The notes beneath the pieces are model-generated. The model searched no databases and was not told where the DNA came from. It saw only the letters and a list, made by a program, of their open reading frames with translations. The position numbers and the translations under genes were made by a program. Below, piece after piece: positions 36,812 to 45,516 of a DNA stretch of 64,000 nt. Source of the stretch: Bacteroidaceae bacterium (GTDB lineage: Bacteria > Bacteroidota > Bacteroidia > Bacteroidales > Bacteroidaceae). Position 1 is the stretch's first letter; every line of letters begins with the position of its first letter. Location of the stretch: positions 49,577-113,576 of the forward strand of contig JAFSRW010000057.1 in assembly GCA_017445925.1 (NCBI GenBank). The letters run 5' to 3'.

Positions 36812-37165
36812 ATGAAACGATTATTTGCATACATTATAGCTATCATGCTATTTCCGCAGATTATTTCTGCAGTTATTCTTGTGTCAAAACCCGTCAGGAA
36901 TATCTCCATGACGCAAACATATATTGCTCCAGCAAAGGAGTTTAAGAACAGAAGTTACTTTGCACCAAAGTTATGGTTATCTCACCATTGCAAGAATCAG
37001 AACGTAGACTGGAATACAGATCAGATATCTCGTCCTAAGAGGCCAACTTCTCATGACATGCTTAACAGATACATTTGCCAATATAAATCGATCTCCGCGG
37101 GAAGAAAAACCTCTGGGAAATTGATTCAAGGCTCTGATCGTAGGTTGAGTCAGGTTTTACGTTAG
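36812..37165 (+). CDS. Small secreted protein of unknown family
   Basis: This 117-residue ORF has a credible signal peptide (MKRLFAYIIAIMLFPQIISA). A basic mature region follows, rich in Lys, Arg, Ser and His, without recognised domains or Cys pattern (two Cys only). It is isolated, with an inverted repeat upstream and a strong terminator downstream, which supports a separate transcript. There is no sorting tail. I do not recognise the family, and the possibility that it is a spurious ORF remains. Confidence 0.5.
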   Translation: MKRLFAYIIAIMLFPQIISAVILVSKPVRNISMTQTYIAPAKEFKNRSYFAPKLWLSHHCKNQNVDWNTDQISRPKRPTSHDMLNRYICQYKSISAGRKTSGKLIQGSDRRLSQVLR

Positions 37166-37218
37166 CCCTTTGTAACTAATTACATATAGAATTTGTTTAA
37201 GGTAGTATGATGTTTACG

Positions 37219-37260
37219 CCTGCCATTCTTCTTCCAGCGAGAGAATGGCAGGTTATTTTT
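37219..37260 (+). terminator. Strong bidirectional terminator
   Basis: CCTGCCATTCT (37219-37229) pairs with AGAATGGCAGG (37242-37252), then TTATTTTTTA. It separates the convergent genes at 36812 and 37279. Confidence 0.85.
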
Positions 37261-37278
37261 TACAGGTAAGTGAAGCCC

Positions 37279-38139
37279 CTACTCTACTTCCATTTCTATG
37301 GATCCGACGAAACAGGCGTTTTTCCCTTGATGGTCCACAATAACTTGATGACCCTTTTTGTCGTTCACATACGCAGGTGCTGTAAAATAGGTATGTGAAT
37401 GACCACCTAAGAGTATATCGATTCCTGAAATATGGGCAATGAAATCCTTGTCCTGCTCGTGAGCATCCCCCCATCCTAAATGACTGAGGCAAACCACTAC
37501 ATCGCATTTTTCGTGGTGTCGGAGTTTGTCTATGATAGGTTGGGCTGCAACGGCAGGTGAGGTAAACTTCATGCCCTCGTAATTCTTGCTTACAATTAAT
37601 CCCTTGGGTTGGGGGCAGACGCCAAATACACCAATCTTTTTCCCACCTCGTTCTATCACAATGTAAGGTTTCACCAAACCTTCACAAGGGGTTCCTGTAA
37701 AGTCGTAATTACAGCACACGATGGGAAATTCAGCCATACGGAAGATGCGGGCCATATTCTCAAGGCCGAAGTCGAACTCGTGGTTCCCGATAGTTACGGC
37801 ATCGTAATTCATCAGATTCATGAGTCTTACTTCCACTTCGCCCTTGAACAGGTTATAATATACACTTCCTTGCGAGAAATCGCCACAATCGAAAGTCAGT
37901 ACTGCATCAGGATTCTGCTCCCTCAACTGGTTGAATAAAGAGATACGTCGCACATAACCTCCCTTATTGGCAAATGAAGCCACCGTGAAATTAGGGGAAA
38001 GGGGCTCAATACACGAGTGTGTATCGCTTGTATGAAGAATCAAGAACTGTTTCGGCTGCGCCAAAACTGAGTTGACAATTGACAATTGACAGTTGACAAT
38101 TGGGAAAAGCAGGAATAATATAAGCAATATTCGTTTCAT
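37279..38139 (-). CDS. Secreted metallophosphoesterase, N-terminal half of a split 5'-nucleotidase
   Basis: The 286-residue product has a signal peptide and then a calcineurin-like phosphoesterase domain. Metal-binding motifs are HTSDTHSC (D-x-H), TFDCGDFSQGS (GD), TIGNHEFDFG (GNHE), CLSHLG and LGGHSHTYF (GHSH). This corresponds to the catalytic domain of 5'-nucleotidase/UDP-sugar hydrolase acting in the periplasm. The substrate-binding C-terminal domain is missing but is encoded by the gene just upstream in the operon (38245-38991), so the order is reversed relative to the fused enzyme. Residues 14-24 of the signal peptide (PIVNCQLSIVN) are encoded by TTGACAA repeat words. Confidence 0.92.
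   Translation of the reverse strand: MKRILLILFLLFPIVNCQLSIVNSVLAQPKQFLILHTSDTHSCIEPLSPNFTVASFANKGGYVRRISLFNQLREQNPDAVLTFDCGDFSQGSVYYNLFKGEVEVRLMNLMNYDAVTIGNHEFDFGLENMARIFRMAEFPIVCCNYDFTGTPCEGLVKPYIVIERGGKKIGVFGVCPQPKGLIVSKNYEGMKFTSPAVAAQPIIDKLRHHEKCDVVVCLSHLGWGDAHEQDKDFIAHISGIDILLGGHSHTYFTAPAYVNDKKGHQVIVDHQGKNACFVGSIEMEVE
38071..38102. repeat. TTGACAA repeat words inside a signal-peptide coding region
   Basis: The + strand carries TTGACAATTGACAATTGAC, then AGTTGACAATTG, translated on the minus strand as part of the signal peptide of the metallophosphoesterase. It resembles the word set in gldN at 2406. Confidence 0.7.
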
Positions 38140-38181
38140 AATTATTATCTATTTTAGTTGACGAGTTTAAGGGCTCAATAA

Positions 38182-38215
38182 TAGTTATCGTTATCGTTAA
38201 CGTTATCGTTGATTA
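38182..38215. repeat. Hexamer repeat block between the split nucleotidase genes
   Basis: GTTATC, GTTATC, GTTAAC, GTTATC, GTTGAT units in tandem, the inverse of the AACGTT/AACGAT family. Confidence 0.75.
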
Positions 38216-38244
38216 ACTCTTCACTCTTCACTCTTCATTCTTAA

Positions 38245-38991
38245 TTAATCACTAACCGTGATTCTCCCTTCCATCTTACTGTCTATGATGCGATGTTTAA
38301 CTACGCTCTCCATAAGTACCTCTCGGGTTTTCAGGCCAATATCATGACGTTTCTTGGCCTTCTTCAAGGCATACATCTTGTCGTTTCCCTCAGCCAGATA
38401 ATCCAGTGTAGCAACGGTGTAAGTACGCTTACGGGAAATCTCCTCTCCGTTGATTGTGGCACTGATTAGTTTCCTGTCTTTACTGATAACAATCCTGACG
38501 CTATGGCTTACCCCCTCGCCTCCTACAGCAGCAATGTTACGCATAAGTTCCAACAAGTGCTTGCCTTTCATCTCCAGAACTACAAGTTCGTTCTCGAAGG
38601 GAGAGATAAGAATGATGTCGCCACATGTAACTACACCCTCAGGCATATTATTACGCAGACCGCCTATATTCACCAATCCCATATCTGCAGCAGGTAATCC
38701 TGTAGCTGTGCTGCCCTCTACCATCACGTCTGCTGCCCAGTTGCTGAGAAGGCTTTCAGGTCTTTTGGGAGACATGGCTACGCGGCTCATGCCCAAAACG
38801 GGAGACATCACGCTATCAACACTGACTTTGTAAGGTGCTATGATGGCCAAAGCCACAGAATCGGGATTGGCATCAAAGGCACTGGTTACCTCAATACGTT
38901 TCCAATTACTGAAACGTACCTTATTTTGTTGTGCGTGCAAACTGGCTGTTACAACAGCAAGGAAGCACAATAAAAGAAGTTTTCTTGTCAT
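38245..38991 (-). CDS. Secreted 5'-nucleotidase C-terminal domain protein
   Basis: The 248-residue product has a signal peptide (MTRKLLLLCFLAVVTASLHAQ) and a single 5_nucleotid_C domain. Recognisable blocks are LLSNWAADVM, ADMGLVNIGGLRNNMPEG, GDIILISPFENELVVLEMKG and TYTVATLDYLAEGND. In fused enzymes this domain binds the nucleotide base and follows the metallophosphoesterase domain. Here it is a separate upstream gene with its own signal peptide, 105 bp ahead of the catalytic gene. A complete promoter is at 39012-39042. The two proteins probably associate in the periplasm (inference). Confidence 0.92.
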   Translation of the reverse strand: MTRKLLLLCFLAVVTASLHAQQNKVRFSNWKRIEVTSAFDANPDSVALAIIAPYKVSVDSVMSPVLGMSRVAMSPKRPESLLSNWAADVMVEGSTATGLPAADMGLVNIGGLRNNMPEGVVTCGDIILISPFENELVVLEMKGKHLLELMRNIAAVGGEGVSHSVRIVISKDRKLISATINGEEISRKRTYTVATLDYLAEGNDKMYALKKAKKRHDIGLKTREVLMESVVKHRIIDSKMEGRITVSD

Positions 38992-39011
38992 AAAACGGTA
39001 TTTTTCGGCTT

Positions 39012-39042
39012 CAAAATTATAAAATATGCGGGAAAAAGCAAA
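39012..39042 (-). promoter_or_regulatory. Promoter of the split 5'-nucleotidase operon
   Basis: On the minus strand, TTTG (39039-39042), 19 bases, TAATTTTG (39012-39019), 20 bp before the ATG. Confidence 0.75.
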
Positions 39043-39179
39043 ATTATGAATTGAAAATTATGAATTATGAATCTAAAGTAGTACCTTTGCGCCCGCTTTC
39101 CCATAGGTCGCTGGCAGGAGAAGTGTGACCTGTTATGCCTATCGGTGATCGACAAACAATTTTTAAACGTAAAGCAAAA

Positions 39180-39548
39180 ATGGCTGATTTAATTAAAATT
39201 GCTGAAGAAGCATTTGCTACTGGTAAGAGCCATCCTTCATTCAAGGCAGGTGACACCGTAACTGTAGCATACAAAATTGTCGAGGGTAACAAGGAGCGCG
39301 TTCAGCTCTATCGTGGTGTAGTGATTAAGATCTCTGGTCACGGTGACAAGAAGCGTTTCACTGTTCGCAAGATGTCTGGTACCGTTGGTGTTGAGCGTAT
39401 CTTCCCCATCGAGTCTCCCGCCATCGACAGCATTACCGTTAACAAGGTTGGTAAGGTACGTCGCGCTAAGTTGTACTACCTCCGTAACCTCACCGGTAAG
39501 AAGGCACGTATCGCTGAAAAGCGTGTTGCCGCTAAGGAAGCAGAATAA
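39180..39548 (+). CDS. rplS: Ribosomal protein L19 (bL19)
   Basis: The 122-residue protein [20 protein letters not shown]... contains the L19 core [54 protein letters not shown] and [20 protein letters not shown]. It sits at the 30S-50S interface. I chose the ATG at 39180; the in-frame ATG at 39135 would add 15 residues not typical of L19. A -7 TACCTTTG lies at 39082-39089. It is alone in its transcript, with a terminator at 39581. Confidence 0.97.
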   Translation: MADLIKIAEEAFATGKSHPSFKAGDTVTVAYKIVEGNKERVQLYRGVVIKISGHGDKKRFTVRKMSGTVGVERIFPIESPAIDSITVNKVGKVRRAKLYYLRNLTGKKARIAEKRVAAKEAE

Positions 39549-39580
39549 GAGACTTCCCTCTGAAAACTTGAATCAAGAGA

Positions 39581-39612
39581 GCATCAGGAAAACTTTTCCT
39601 GGTGCTTTTCTT
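39581..39612 (+). terminator. rplS terminator
   Basis: GCATCAGGAAA pairs with TTTCCTGGTGC, followed by TTTTCTTGTTT. Confidence 0.8.
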
Positions 39613-39641
39613 GTTTATAAACAAAAAACCTCTTATCTTTG
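39611..39641 (+). promoter_or_regulatory. Promoter of the GH27 gene
   Basis: TTG (39611-39613), 20 bases, TATCTTTG (39634-39641). The 86-bp leader is made of CTATAACC/CCATAAACTG-like repeat words. Confidence 0.65.
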
Positions 39642-39727
39642 CGGGTGAAATTAGGCTTTAGTCAATTCTATAACCTATAACCAATAACCCATAAACTGTA
39701 AACCGTAAACTATAAACTAATAAAAAA

Positions 39728-41971
39728 ATGAAACGAATCCTAACAGCACTGGTACTTACCTGTACCGTTTCTCTCCAATCCTTTGCACAGGATATCTTCT
39801 TGGAGAATGCAAAATTCCGCGTAGGCGATGATGCTTCCTGGTCAGGCGTTAGCGTAGATGAGAGTTCATGGCGTAACATCACCAACACCACTACCTGGAC
39901 CTCACAAGGTGTAAAATGTGAGAATGGTTTTGGCTGGTATCGCTATCATGTAAACATTCCCAAGAGTTTGTTGGAAAAGTCGGATCTCAAGGAGACCGTG
40001 GACTTCAAGATGGGTAAGATTGATGATGCCGACGAGGTGTATCTGAATGGTAAGCTCATAGGCAAGACAGGTCGTTTCCCCTCTGACGCTAATGGCTATC
40101 TGGGCCAATGGAACACACCACGTTTGTATAGCGTAAAGGTAAACAGCGGACTCATCAAGTGGGATGCCGACAATGTGATAGCTGTAAGAGTTTACAATGC
40201 AGGTGATCCGGGCGGTATGTTCTCAGGTCCCGTGTGTGTACGCGTACCTAATACTATTGATAACCTGAGCATAGTTATTAAAGAAAAAAACCTCACCCCT
40301 AACCCCTCTACTGTGGGCGAGGGGACTGCCGTTTGCACTCTCAACAGTAAGATGGATGCTACTAAGAGCGGTGTGTTCACTGTTAAGGTTCAGGATCCGG
40401 AGTCTGGTAAGGTGCTGACAGAGAAGACGCAGAAGGTATCTGTTAACGCTAAGAAGAGCAGAGCTATCAACTTGCCTTACGACAATCACCAGATGGTACG
40501 TATCATTGCTACCTTCACAGAGAGTAAGACTGGTCTGAGCACCACTACTCAGTATATTCCCAAGTATATTCTTACACCTGCTGCTCCTGCAGAGCCTCGT
40601 TTCAATACCACTCCTCTCTATGGTGTTCGTCCTGGTTCTCCCATCCACTTCCGCTTTGGCGTGAGCGGCGAGAAGCCCATGAAGTTCTCTTCCGACGATC
40701 TGCCAAATGGTCTCGCCATCAATCCCGACAATGGTGCCTTGAGCGGTAAACTGGACAGGCCCGGTTCTTACACCTTTACTGTAAAGGCCAAGAATGCCAA
40801 GGGTGAGCAGACACAGAAGTTCACCATCCGTTGCGGTAGCAAGATTGCCCTGACTCCTCCCATGGGTTGGAACAGCTGGAACTGCTGGGGTCTGAGTGTT
40901 ACACAAGATAAGGTAATCAGTAGTTCAAAGGCTCTTATTGAGAAAGGTCTGGCCGACTACGGTTATTGCTATATGAACATTGATGACGGTTGGGAAGCTC
41001 CCAAGCGTAATGCTGATGGTACTATCGCTGTAAACGAGAAGTTCCCCAGCATGAAGGAACTGGGTGACTGGCTGCACAGCGAGGGTCTGAAGTTTGGTAT
41101 CTATTCTTCTCCCGGCGACCTGACCTGTGGTGGTTACTTAGGTTCTATCGACCATGAGTTGCAGGATGCTGAAAGCTACAACAGTTGGGGTATCGACTAC
41201 CTGAAGTACGACTGGTGCGGTTATGGTCGTAAGCACAGAACAGAGCCCGACAACCAGACGGTTGCCAGCTACGTTCGTCCTTACCTGTTGATGGAGCGCT
41301 GTCTGCGTCAGCAGCCTCGCGATATTTTCTACAGCCTTTGTCAGTATGGTATGGCTGAGGTATGGAAGTGGGGACATGCTGTGGATGCCAACTCCTGGCG
41401 TACAACAGGTGATATCACCGATACATGGGAAAGCCTTTATGACATAGGTTTCGGTCAGCAGCCCGACCTCTATCCTTACGCACAGCCCGGTCATTGGAAC
41501 GATCCCGATATGCTGATTGTCGGAAAGGTAGGTTGGAGCAACAACCTGCGCGATAGTCGTCTTACCCCCGATGAGCAGTACACTCACATCAGTCTGTGGA
41601 CACTCCTTGCCAGCAATATGCTGATTGGTTGCGATATCGCCCAGATGGATGATTTTACCGTAAGTCTGCTCTGCAACCACGAGGTAAATGCCGTTAACCA
41701 GGATATCTTGGGTAAGCAGGCACAGCGTGTTGTGCTGGATGGAAGCATTCAGATTTGGAGTCGTCCCTTGAGCGATGGTTCATACGCTGTAGGTATCTTT
41801 AATGTCGGCCCGTCAGACGCTCGCGTCGATTTCAAGAAGTATTTCAAGGAGATGGGCATCAGTTCTCTGCAGAGCGTTCGCGACCTCTGGCGTCAGCAGA
41901 ACCTGAGCACAACGGATGTGAACTACTTTATCCCCACACATGGTGTGAAGTATCTGAAGGTCCGGTTCTGA
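39728..41971 (+). CDS. Secreted alpha-galactosidase-like glycosidase (GH27)
   Basis: The 747-residue product has a signal peptide (MKRILTALVLTCTVSLQSFAQ) and a jelly-roll sugar-binding domain (residues ~22-180; GWYRYHVNIP, DADEVYLNGKLIGKTG). A linker region and a putative Ig domain (FRFGVSGEKPM, NPDNGALSG, YTFTVKAKNAKGEQ) follow. The GH27 barrel opens with PPMGWNSWNCWG near residue 379. The predicted nucleophile is Asp495 in YLKYDWCG and the predicted acid/base is Asp562 in RTTGDI. GH27 enzymes are alpha-galactosidases or alpha-N-acetylgalactosaminidases; which one cannot be told here. There is no T9SS tail. Residues ~188-199 are encoded by a palindromic repeat element (see 40291). Confidence 0.93.
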   Translation: MKRILTALVLTCTVSLQSFAQDIFLENAKFRVGDDASWSGVSVDESSWRNITNTTTWTSQGVKCENGFGWYRYHVNIPKSLLEKSDLKETVDFKMGKIDDADEVYLNGKLIGKTGRFPSDANGYLGQWNTPRLYSVKVNSGLIKWDADNVIAVRVYNAGDPGGMFSGPVCVRVPNTIDNLSIVIKEKNLTPNPSTVGEGTAVCTLNSKMDATKSGVFTVKVQDPESGKVLTEKTQKVSVNAKKSRAINLPYDNHQMVRIIATFTESKTGLSTTTQYIPKYILTPAAPAEPRFNTTPLYGVRPGSPIHFRFGVSGEKPMKFSSDDLPNGLAINPDNGALSGKLDRPGSYTFTVKAKNAKGEQTQKFTIRCGSKIALTPPMGWNSWNCWGLSVTQDKVISSSKALIEKGLADYGYCYMNIDDGWEAPKRNADGTIAVNEKFPSMKELGDWLHSEGLKFGIYSSPGDLTCGGYLGSIDHELQDAESYNSWGIDYLKYDWCGYGRKHRTEPDNQTVASYVRPYLLMERCLRQQPRDIFYSLCQYGMAEVWKWGHAVDANSWRTTGDITDTWESLYDIGFGQQPDLYPYAQPGHWNDPDMLIVGKVGWSNNLRDSRLTPDEQYTHISLWTLLASNMLIGCDIAQMDDFTVSLLCNHEVNAVNQDILGKQAQRVVLDGSIQIWSRPLSDGSYAVGIFNVGPSDARVDFKKYFKEMGISSLQSVRDLWRQQNLSTTDVNYFIPTHGVKYLKVRF
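40291..40324. repeat. Palindromic repeat element embedded in the GH27 gene
   Basis: CCTCACCCCTAACCCCTC...GTGGGCGAGGGG resembles the intergenic hairpin family at 18543 and 48587. It is read in frame as NLTPNPSTVGEG in the GH27 protein, between two domains. Confidence 0.7.
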
Positions 41972-42015
41972 CCTTCAACGATAACGGGAACGTTAACGAT
42001 AAAGAATGAAAAAGA

Positions 42016-42050
42016 GACCGTTGGAAAAAACATCCAGCGGTCCCTTTTTA
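42016..42050 (+). terminator. Terminator of the GH27 gene
   Basis: GACCGTTGGA (42016-42025) pairs with TCCAGCGGTC (42033-42042) with one G-T pair, followed by CCTTTTT. The hexamer repeat AACGATAACGGGAACGTTAACG lies just before it. Confidence 0.82.
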
Positions 42051-42052
42051 TG

Positions 42053-42134
42053 TACGCCTGATAAGACTCGAACTTACACGCCTCACGGCACTAGATCCTA
42101 AGTCTAGCGTGTCTACCAATTCCACCACAGGCGC
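42053..42134 (-). tRNA. tRNA-Leu (anticodon TAG)
   Basis: The minus strand begins GCGCCTGTGGTGG and ends CAGGCGT plus discriminator A, giving a 7-bp acceptor stem with one G-U at the first pair. The D-loop (AATTGGTAGAC), the anticodon stem-loop CTAGACTTAGGATCTAG with TAG, a variable arm and the T-loop (GTTCGAGTC) are present. CCA is not encoded. A -7 box TACCTTTG (minus, 42154-42161) lies about 20 bp upstream. Confidence 0.93.
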
Positions 42135-42250
42135 ATTCTTGGTTAAGACGGCGCAAAGGTACAATTTTTAATTCATAATTCATAATTCATAATTTTGCTG
42201 TTTACCTTCAAATTATGAACGAATATGTACCAAATAGCATCATTATGAAC

Positions 42251-42347
42251 GCACTGCTCTCACCTAATCACAACTTTGAACTTCGTTCGAGCTTGCTCAC
42301 ATTCGGCAGTGCGAACAAGCTCGCACTGCTCTCACTTAATCACAACC
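42251..42347. repeat. 25-bp direct repeat overlapping the 3' end of the glutaminase-like gene
   Basis: GCACTGCTCTCAC-[CT]TAATCACAAC occurs at 42251-42275 and 42323-42347. Between them are AGCTTGCTCAC and GCGAACAAGCTCGC words also seen near 55995-56040. The second copy covers the stop codon of the gene at 42332. Confidence 0.65.
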
Positions 42348-45300
42348 TTTCTCCCATTGACAATGTAAATGCCCTTATTGGGTTGAGAGTTGATTTTTCT
42401 TCCACTGAGGTCATAAATGCTTTCCTCGCCTTTGTAAAGGTTATCGTTAACGTTAGCGTTAAGGTTTGCAATCCCTGTCATCAGTTCCCCTGAAAGGCAC
42501 TTGTCCAGGAGCACTTTCATCCAGTGACCACCAACTACGGAACGGCCTATGAAAGCCACACTGTTACCGCTATCAGTGAAGTACCAGTCGGACAGAGGTA
42601 CGCGTGACTTAGTCTCATTGGCATATTTGTACAGGCGATCCATGTGAGTAGTGAACTGTGCCTGGGTTCCCAGACAAGCAGTCCATGAAATCCAGTCGGT
42701 CTTTGAATAAAGAGAGCGGTTGTCCAGAGGCAGACCGTATGTTTTCGTCTGTCCGTTGTAATAAACCATCTCCTGTCTGTAAACAGCATCCGGGAAGAGT
42801 TTGGTCTGCCAAACCTTGTCCCACACCATATTATACTTTTGGCTCCAGGTTCCAGTCCTGTCGAAAGCCAACTTGTAATGAGCACCGTCCTTAGCTAATT
42901 TTACCCATTCACTAGCCATCTCCTGCGCTTTACCGAAGTAGTAATTATAGCTTTCTGTGTCACCCTTCTGCCTGCACAACAGCGCAAATCCGGTTACACC
43001 CATAATGGCCTTGAGAGAGAGGTTGGCATTATGTGCCAAATGACCGGCAAAGTCATCGGTACATAGCTGGTTTTCAGGGTCGAGACCATTCTCTACCAGG
43101 TAATCGGTCCATTTCTTCAGGGTCTTCCAATACTTGTTGGCCCACGTCATATCATCATCAATAAGGGTAATGGCAGCAGCCAGAACGACAATATTACCAG
43201 ACTCCTCAATAGGCATGTTTCCTGCAAACCCACCACTGGCATCCGGGAAGCGGATAGAGTAAACCTGATTGTTGGCATGCGGATAGGTACCCAGATCATG
43301 GGCAGCAAAATCGAAGCCCCATCGGTTACTTTCGCAATAATCCAGAATAGAGGTACACATACCCTTCATGAGGTCTGTATTATATATAAGGAATAAGGGA
43401 GCCGAAGGATAAGTCAGGTCAACGGTATTCACACATCCGTTGGAATTGTTTTCCTTAGAGAAGAAAAGCAGGTTCCCCTTGTTGTCCTGGAAAATCTTAT
43501 GTGCTGCAATAACATGGCGATAACAGCCGGAGAGCAGCTCGGCATATTTGGCATTGCCGGCAGCTAAGCCATCATCGTAAATCTGCTTGTCCTGTGCCTG
43601 ACAGTCAGTCATAATCTGGTCGTAACGGTTGTTCAGCTCCTCAAAGGCTGTAAAGATGGTTTTCCCGTTCCGTGCCCAATAGCCTTTGTAGTCAACGTCC
43701 ATATAACGCATATCCTTCACCTCGTCATAACCAATCATCATATAGGAGTTGGCTTGTAAGACCTTGCCCAAATCGCAACTGAAGGCCAGCGAAGGCATGT
43801 CACCCTCTTCTGTACTGGCTACGGTGGTAGTAGGAGCCTCTGGCAGTTTACCTGTTGTGGCAAAGGTCGTAGATACTTCCTGACGGTCTCCAATGGTGAT
43901 GGTTCCGTTAATCTCAGGGATGTACAGATAGCCCCAGTCGATGCAGATCATATCTCCCGCCTTACCCAGTACCTTCTGGGTCTTGGCACCCGATTTGATG
44001 TAGCGTATACCATTTTCTTCTATAACAGATGACACCGTGGCCTGCATATTGTTGTTCACGGTAAGCTCAGGTGATGTGGCAAAGTAGAACTGCACATCAT
44101 GCTCCTCTCCGTCATTGGATGTTACCTGATAGGAGATGAAGTTGATGGGCGTTGACATAAGGTCGACATCCTTCATCAGCATAGGAGCCGTGAAGACAAC
44201 GTCCAACGTAACGGGGCCACAGGTGAATTTGTAATACGTATTGGTAGCCAATACATGACAGTTGGTTTGCTCAGCAACCTGTTCACCCGTGATGCTGTAG
44301 TACAGACCTATATCTGCCAGGGCTCCGCCAGTGGTGTTATGAACGTGATAAGCAATGATGTTCTCTCCTTCATGCAGTACGGCCTTGTCGGCATCTGTGA
44401 GCTGATAGTCCACGTTCTTAACCCACGTCTCGCCTGTGGAGAAGATCTTGCGTCCGTTGATATAGCCCTCACAAACATCGTCGTGTGAATAAATAACATG
44501 CAGGTCGCGCTGCAGATCCTCGGCTGTGAGGGTGATACGACGACGGATATAAATATCTGAACCTGTGGCAGACCATGGGGTGTTGACGTATGGTTCGCCG
44601 TCAGAACCGAAGGCACCCTGACTATCTTTCCATGTTGAACCGGTATCATCATAGTCTTCCTTGGTCCATGTGGTTCCAGATAAGGTGGCATTACGTACAC
44701 GGGCATCCCATGGACCTTGGTCGGCCATAGGCGCGATGGACTCCATGCCAGGATGGAAGCCTAATGCATTGCGGAAAAGTCCCACATCGGCCAATGCGCC
44801 GCCACGAGTATTGATAACGTGGAAAGCAATAACGTTATCACCTGCCACCAGGGCATCGCGTGAGGCACCCTGAAGGTGAACTTTTACGTTCTGTTTCCAG
44901 GTGTTCCCGTCTGTTGCTTCTGCCAACTTTACGCCATTGATATAAAGCTCAAAATTATCGTCGTGAGAATATATAATCCACAAGTCGCTTTTCAAGTCTT
45001 CTTCTGTCAGCGTAACATGCCTGCGGATGTAATACTGTGATATATCGTTCCAGTCTGTATAGACTCCATCATACTCGTTCTTGGAACCAAATGCACCGTA
45101 GCCATTGGTCCATCCACTCTCACTGGCATCTTTTTCGTACCAGTTGTCAGCAACGTTTGAACGTTTGATTTTTGCTGCCCAACGTCCCTTGTTGCCCATG
45201 GGAGCGATGGCCTCCAGCAGCACATCCTTCTGTGTGCCCATAAAACGGTAGTTTGTACCGTCAACGCGCAGGATACCGTCCATAGCCTTGACAGCACCTG

Positions 45301-45490
45301 TCCAATGACGGGTGGTTCCGCCTGTAAGTTTATTGTAGGGCGACCAGAAAGAAATATAGGGGTCGTTGGAAATCAGGGGAACTGATGGCAGACGCAACTT
45401 GGTCTGCTGATAAGGGGTAAAGTAATCTGTTTGGGCATACATGGTAACAGAAACCAGCAGTGCCGTCAAAAAGGTTAATGTCTTGTTCAT
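42332..45490 (-). CDS. Glutaminase-A-like (DUF4964/5127/4965/1793) protein with two jelly-roll inserts and T9SS tail
   Basis: The 1052-residue product has a signal peptide and an N-terminal block VPLISNDPYISFWSPYNKL (DUF4964-like). Near residues 96-238 and 253-400 are two tandem modules related to each other (each with YIRR..TLT.EDL..DL..IYSHDD..E.YING and GGALAD[VI]GL), galactose-binding-like folds. The glutaminase A-type region then continues: DUF5127-like FISYQVTSNDGEEHDVQFYFATSP, then DVDYKGYWARNGKTIFTAFEELNNRYD, and a helical toroid-like C-terminal part (VDLTYPSAPLFLIYNTDLM; RFPDASGGFAGNMPIEESGN). It ends in a T9SS tail (YDLSGRKI...KGIYIVNGRKVVIK). The linker IANLNANVNDNLYK comes from the hexamer repeat. 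The substrate is unknown; fungal GtaA cleaves glutamine, but bacterial relatives lie among glycan-use genes. Confidence 0.87.
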   Translation of the reverse strand: MNKTLTFLTALLVSVTMYAQTDYFTPYQQTKLRLPSVPLISNDPYISFWSPYNKLTGGTTRHWTGAVKAMDGILRVDGTNYRFMGTQKDVLLEAIAPMGNKGRWAAKIKRSNVADNWYEKDASESGWTNGYGAFGSKNEYDGVYTDWNDISQYYIRRHVTLTEEDLKSDLWIIYSHDDNFELYINGVKLAEATDGNTWKQNVKVHLQGASRDALVAGDNVIAFHVINTRGGALADVGLFRNALGFHPGMESIAPMADQGPWDARVRNATLSGTTWTKEDYDDTGSTWKDSQGAFGSDGEPYVNTPWSATGSDIYIRRRITLTAEDLQRDLHVIYSHDDVCEGYINGRKIFSTGETWVKNVDYQLTDADKAVLHEGENIIAYHVHNTTGGALADIGLYYSITGEQVAEQTNCHVLATNTYYKFTCGPVTLDVVFTAPMLMKDVDLMSTPINFISYQVTSNDGEEHDVQFYFATSPELTVNNNMQATVSSVIEENGIRYIKSGAKTQKVLGKAGDMICIDWGYLYIPEINGTITIGDRQEVSTTFATTGKLPEAPTTTVASTEEGDMPSLAFSCDLGKVLQANSYMMIGYDEVKDMRYMDVDYKGYWARNGKTIFTAFEELNNRYDQIMTDCQAQDKQIYDDGLAAGNAKYAELLSGCYRHVIAAHKIFQDNKGNLLFFSKENNSNGCVNTVDLTYPSAPLFLIYNTDLMKGMCTSILDYCESNRWGFDFAAHDLGTYPHANNQVYSIRFPDASGGFAGNMPIEESGNIVVLAAAITLIDDDMTWANKYWKTLKKWTDYLVENGLDPENQLCTDDFAGHLAHNANLSLKAIMGVTGFALLCRQKGDTESYNYYFGKAQEMASEWVKLAKDGAHYKLAFDRTGTWSQKYNMVWDKVWQTKLFPDAVYRQEMVYYNGQTKTYGLPLDNRSLYSKTDWISWTACLGTQAQFTTHMDRLYKYANETKSRVPLSDWYFTDSGNSVAFIGRSVVGGHWMKVLLDKCLSGELMTGIANLNANVNDNLYKGEESIYDLSGRKINSQPNKGIYIVNGRKVVIK

Positions 45491-45516
45491 CGGCTAATAT
45501 TTATTTATAATGTTAG

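Noticed and set aside
37279-38991. Broken single nucleotidase gene
   Set aside because: The order of the halves is reversed and each half has its own signal peptide and start, so a frameshift or nonsense mutation cannot explain it.
42215-42493. Plus-strand ORF of 92 codons
   Set aside because: It consists of intergenic repeat words and the antisense of the glutaminase-like gene's sorting tail.
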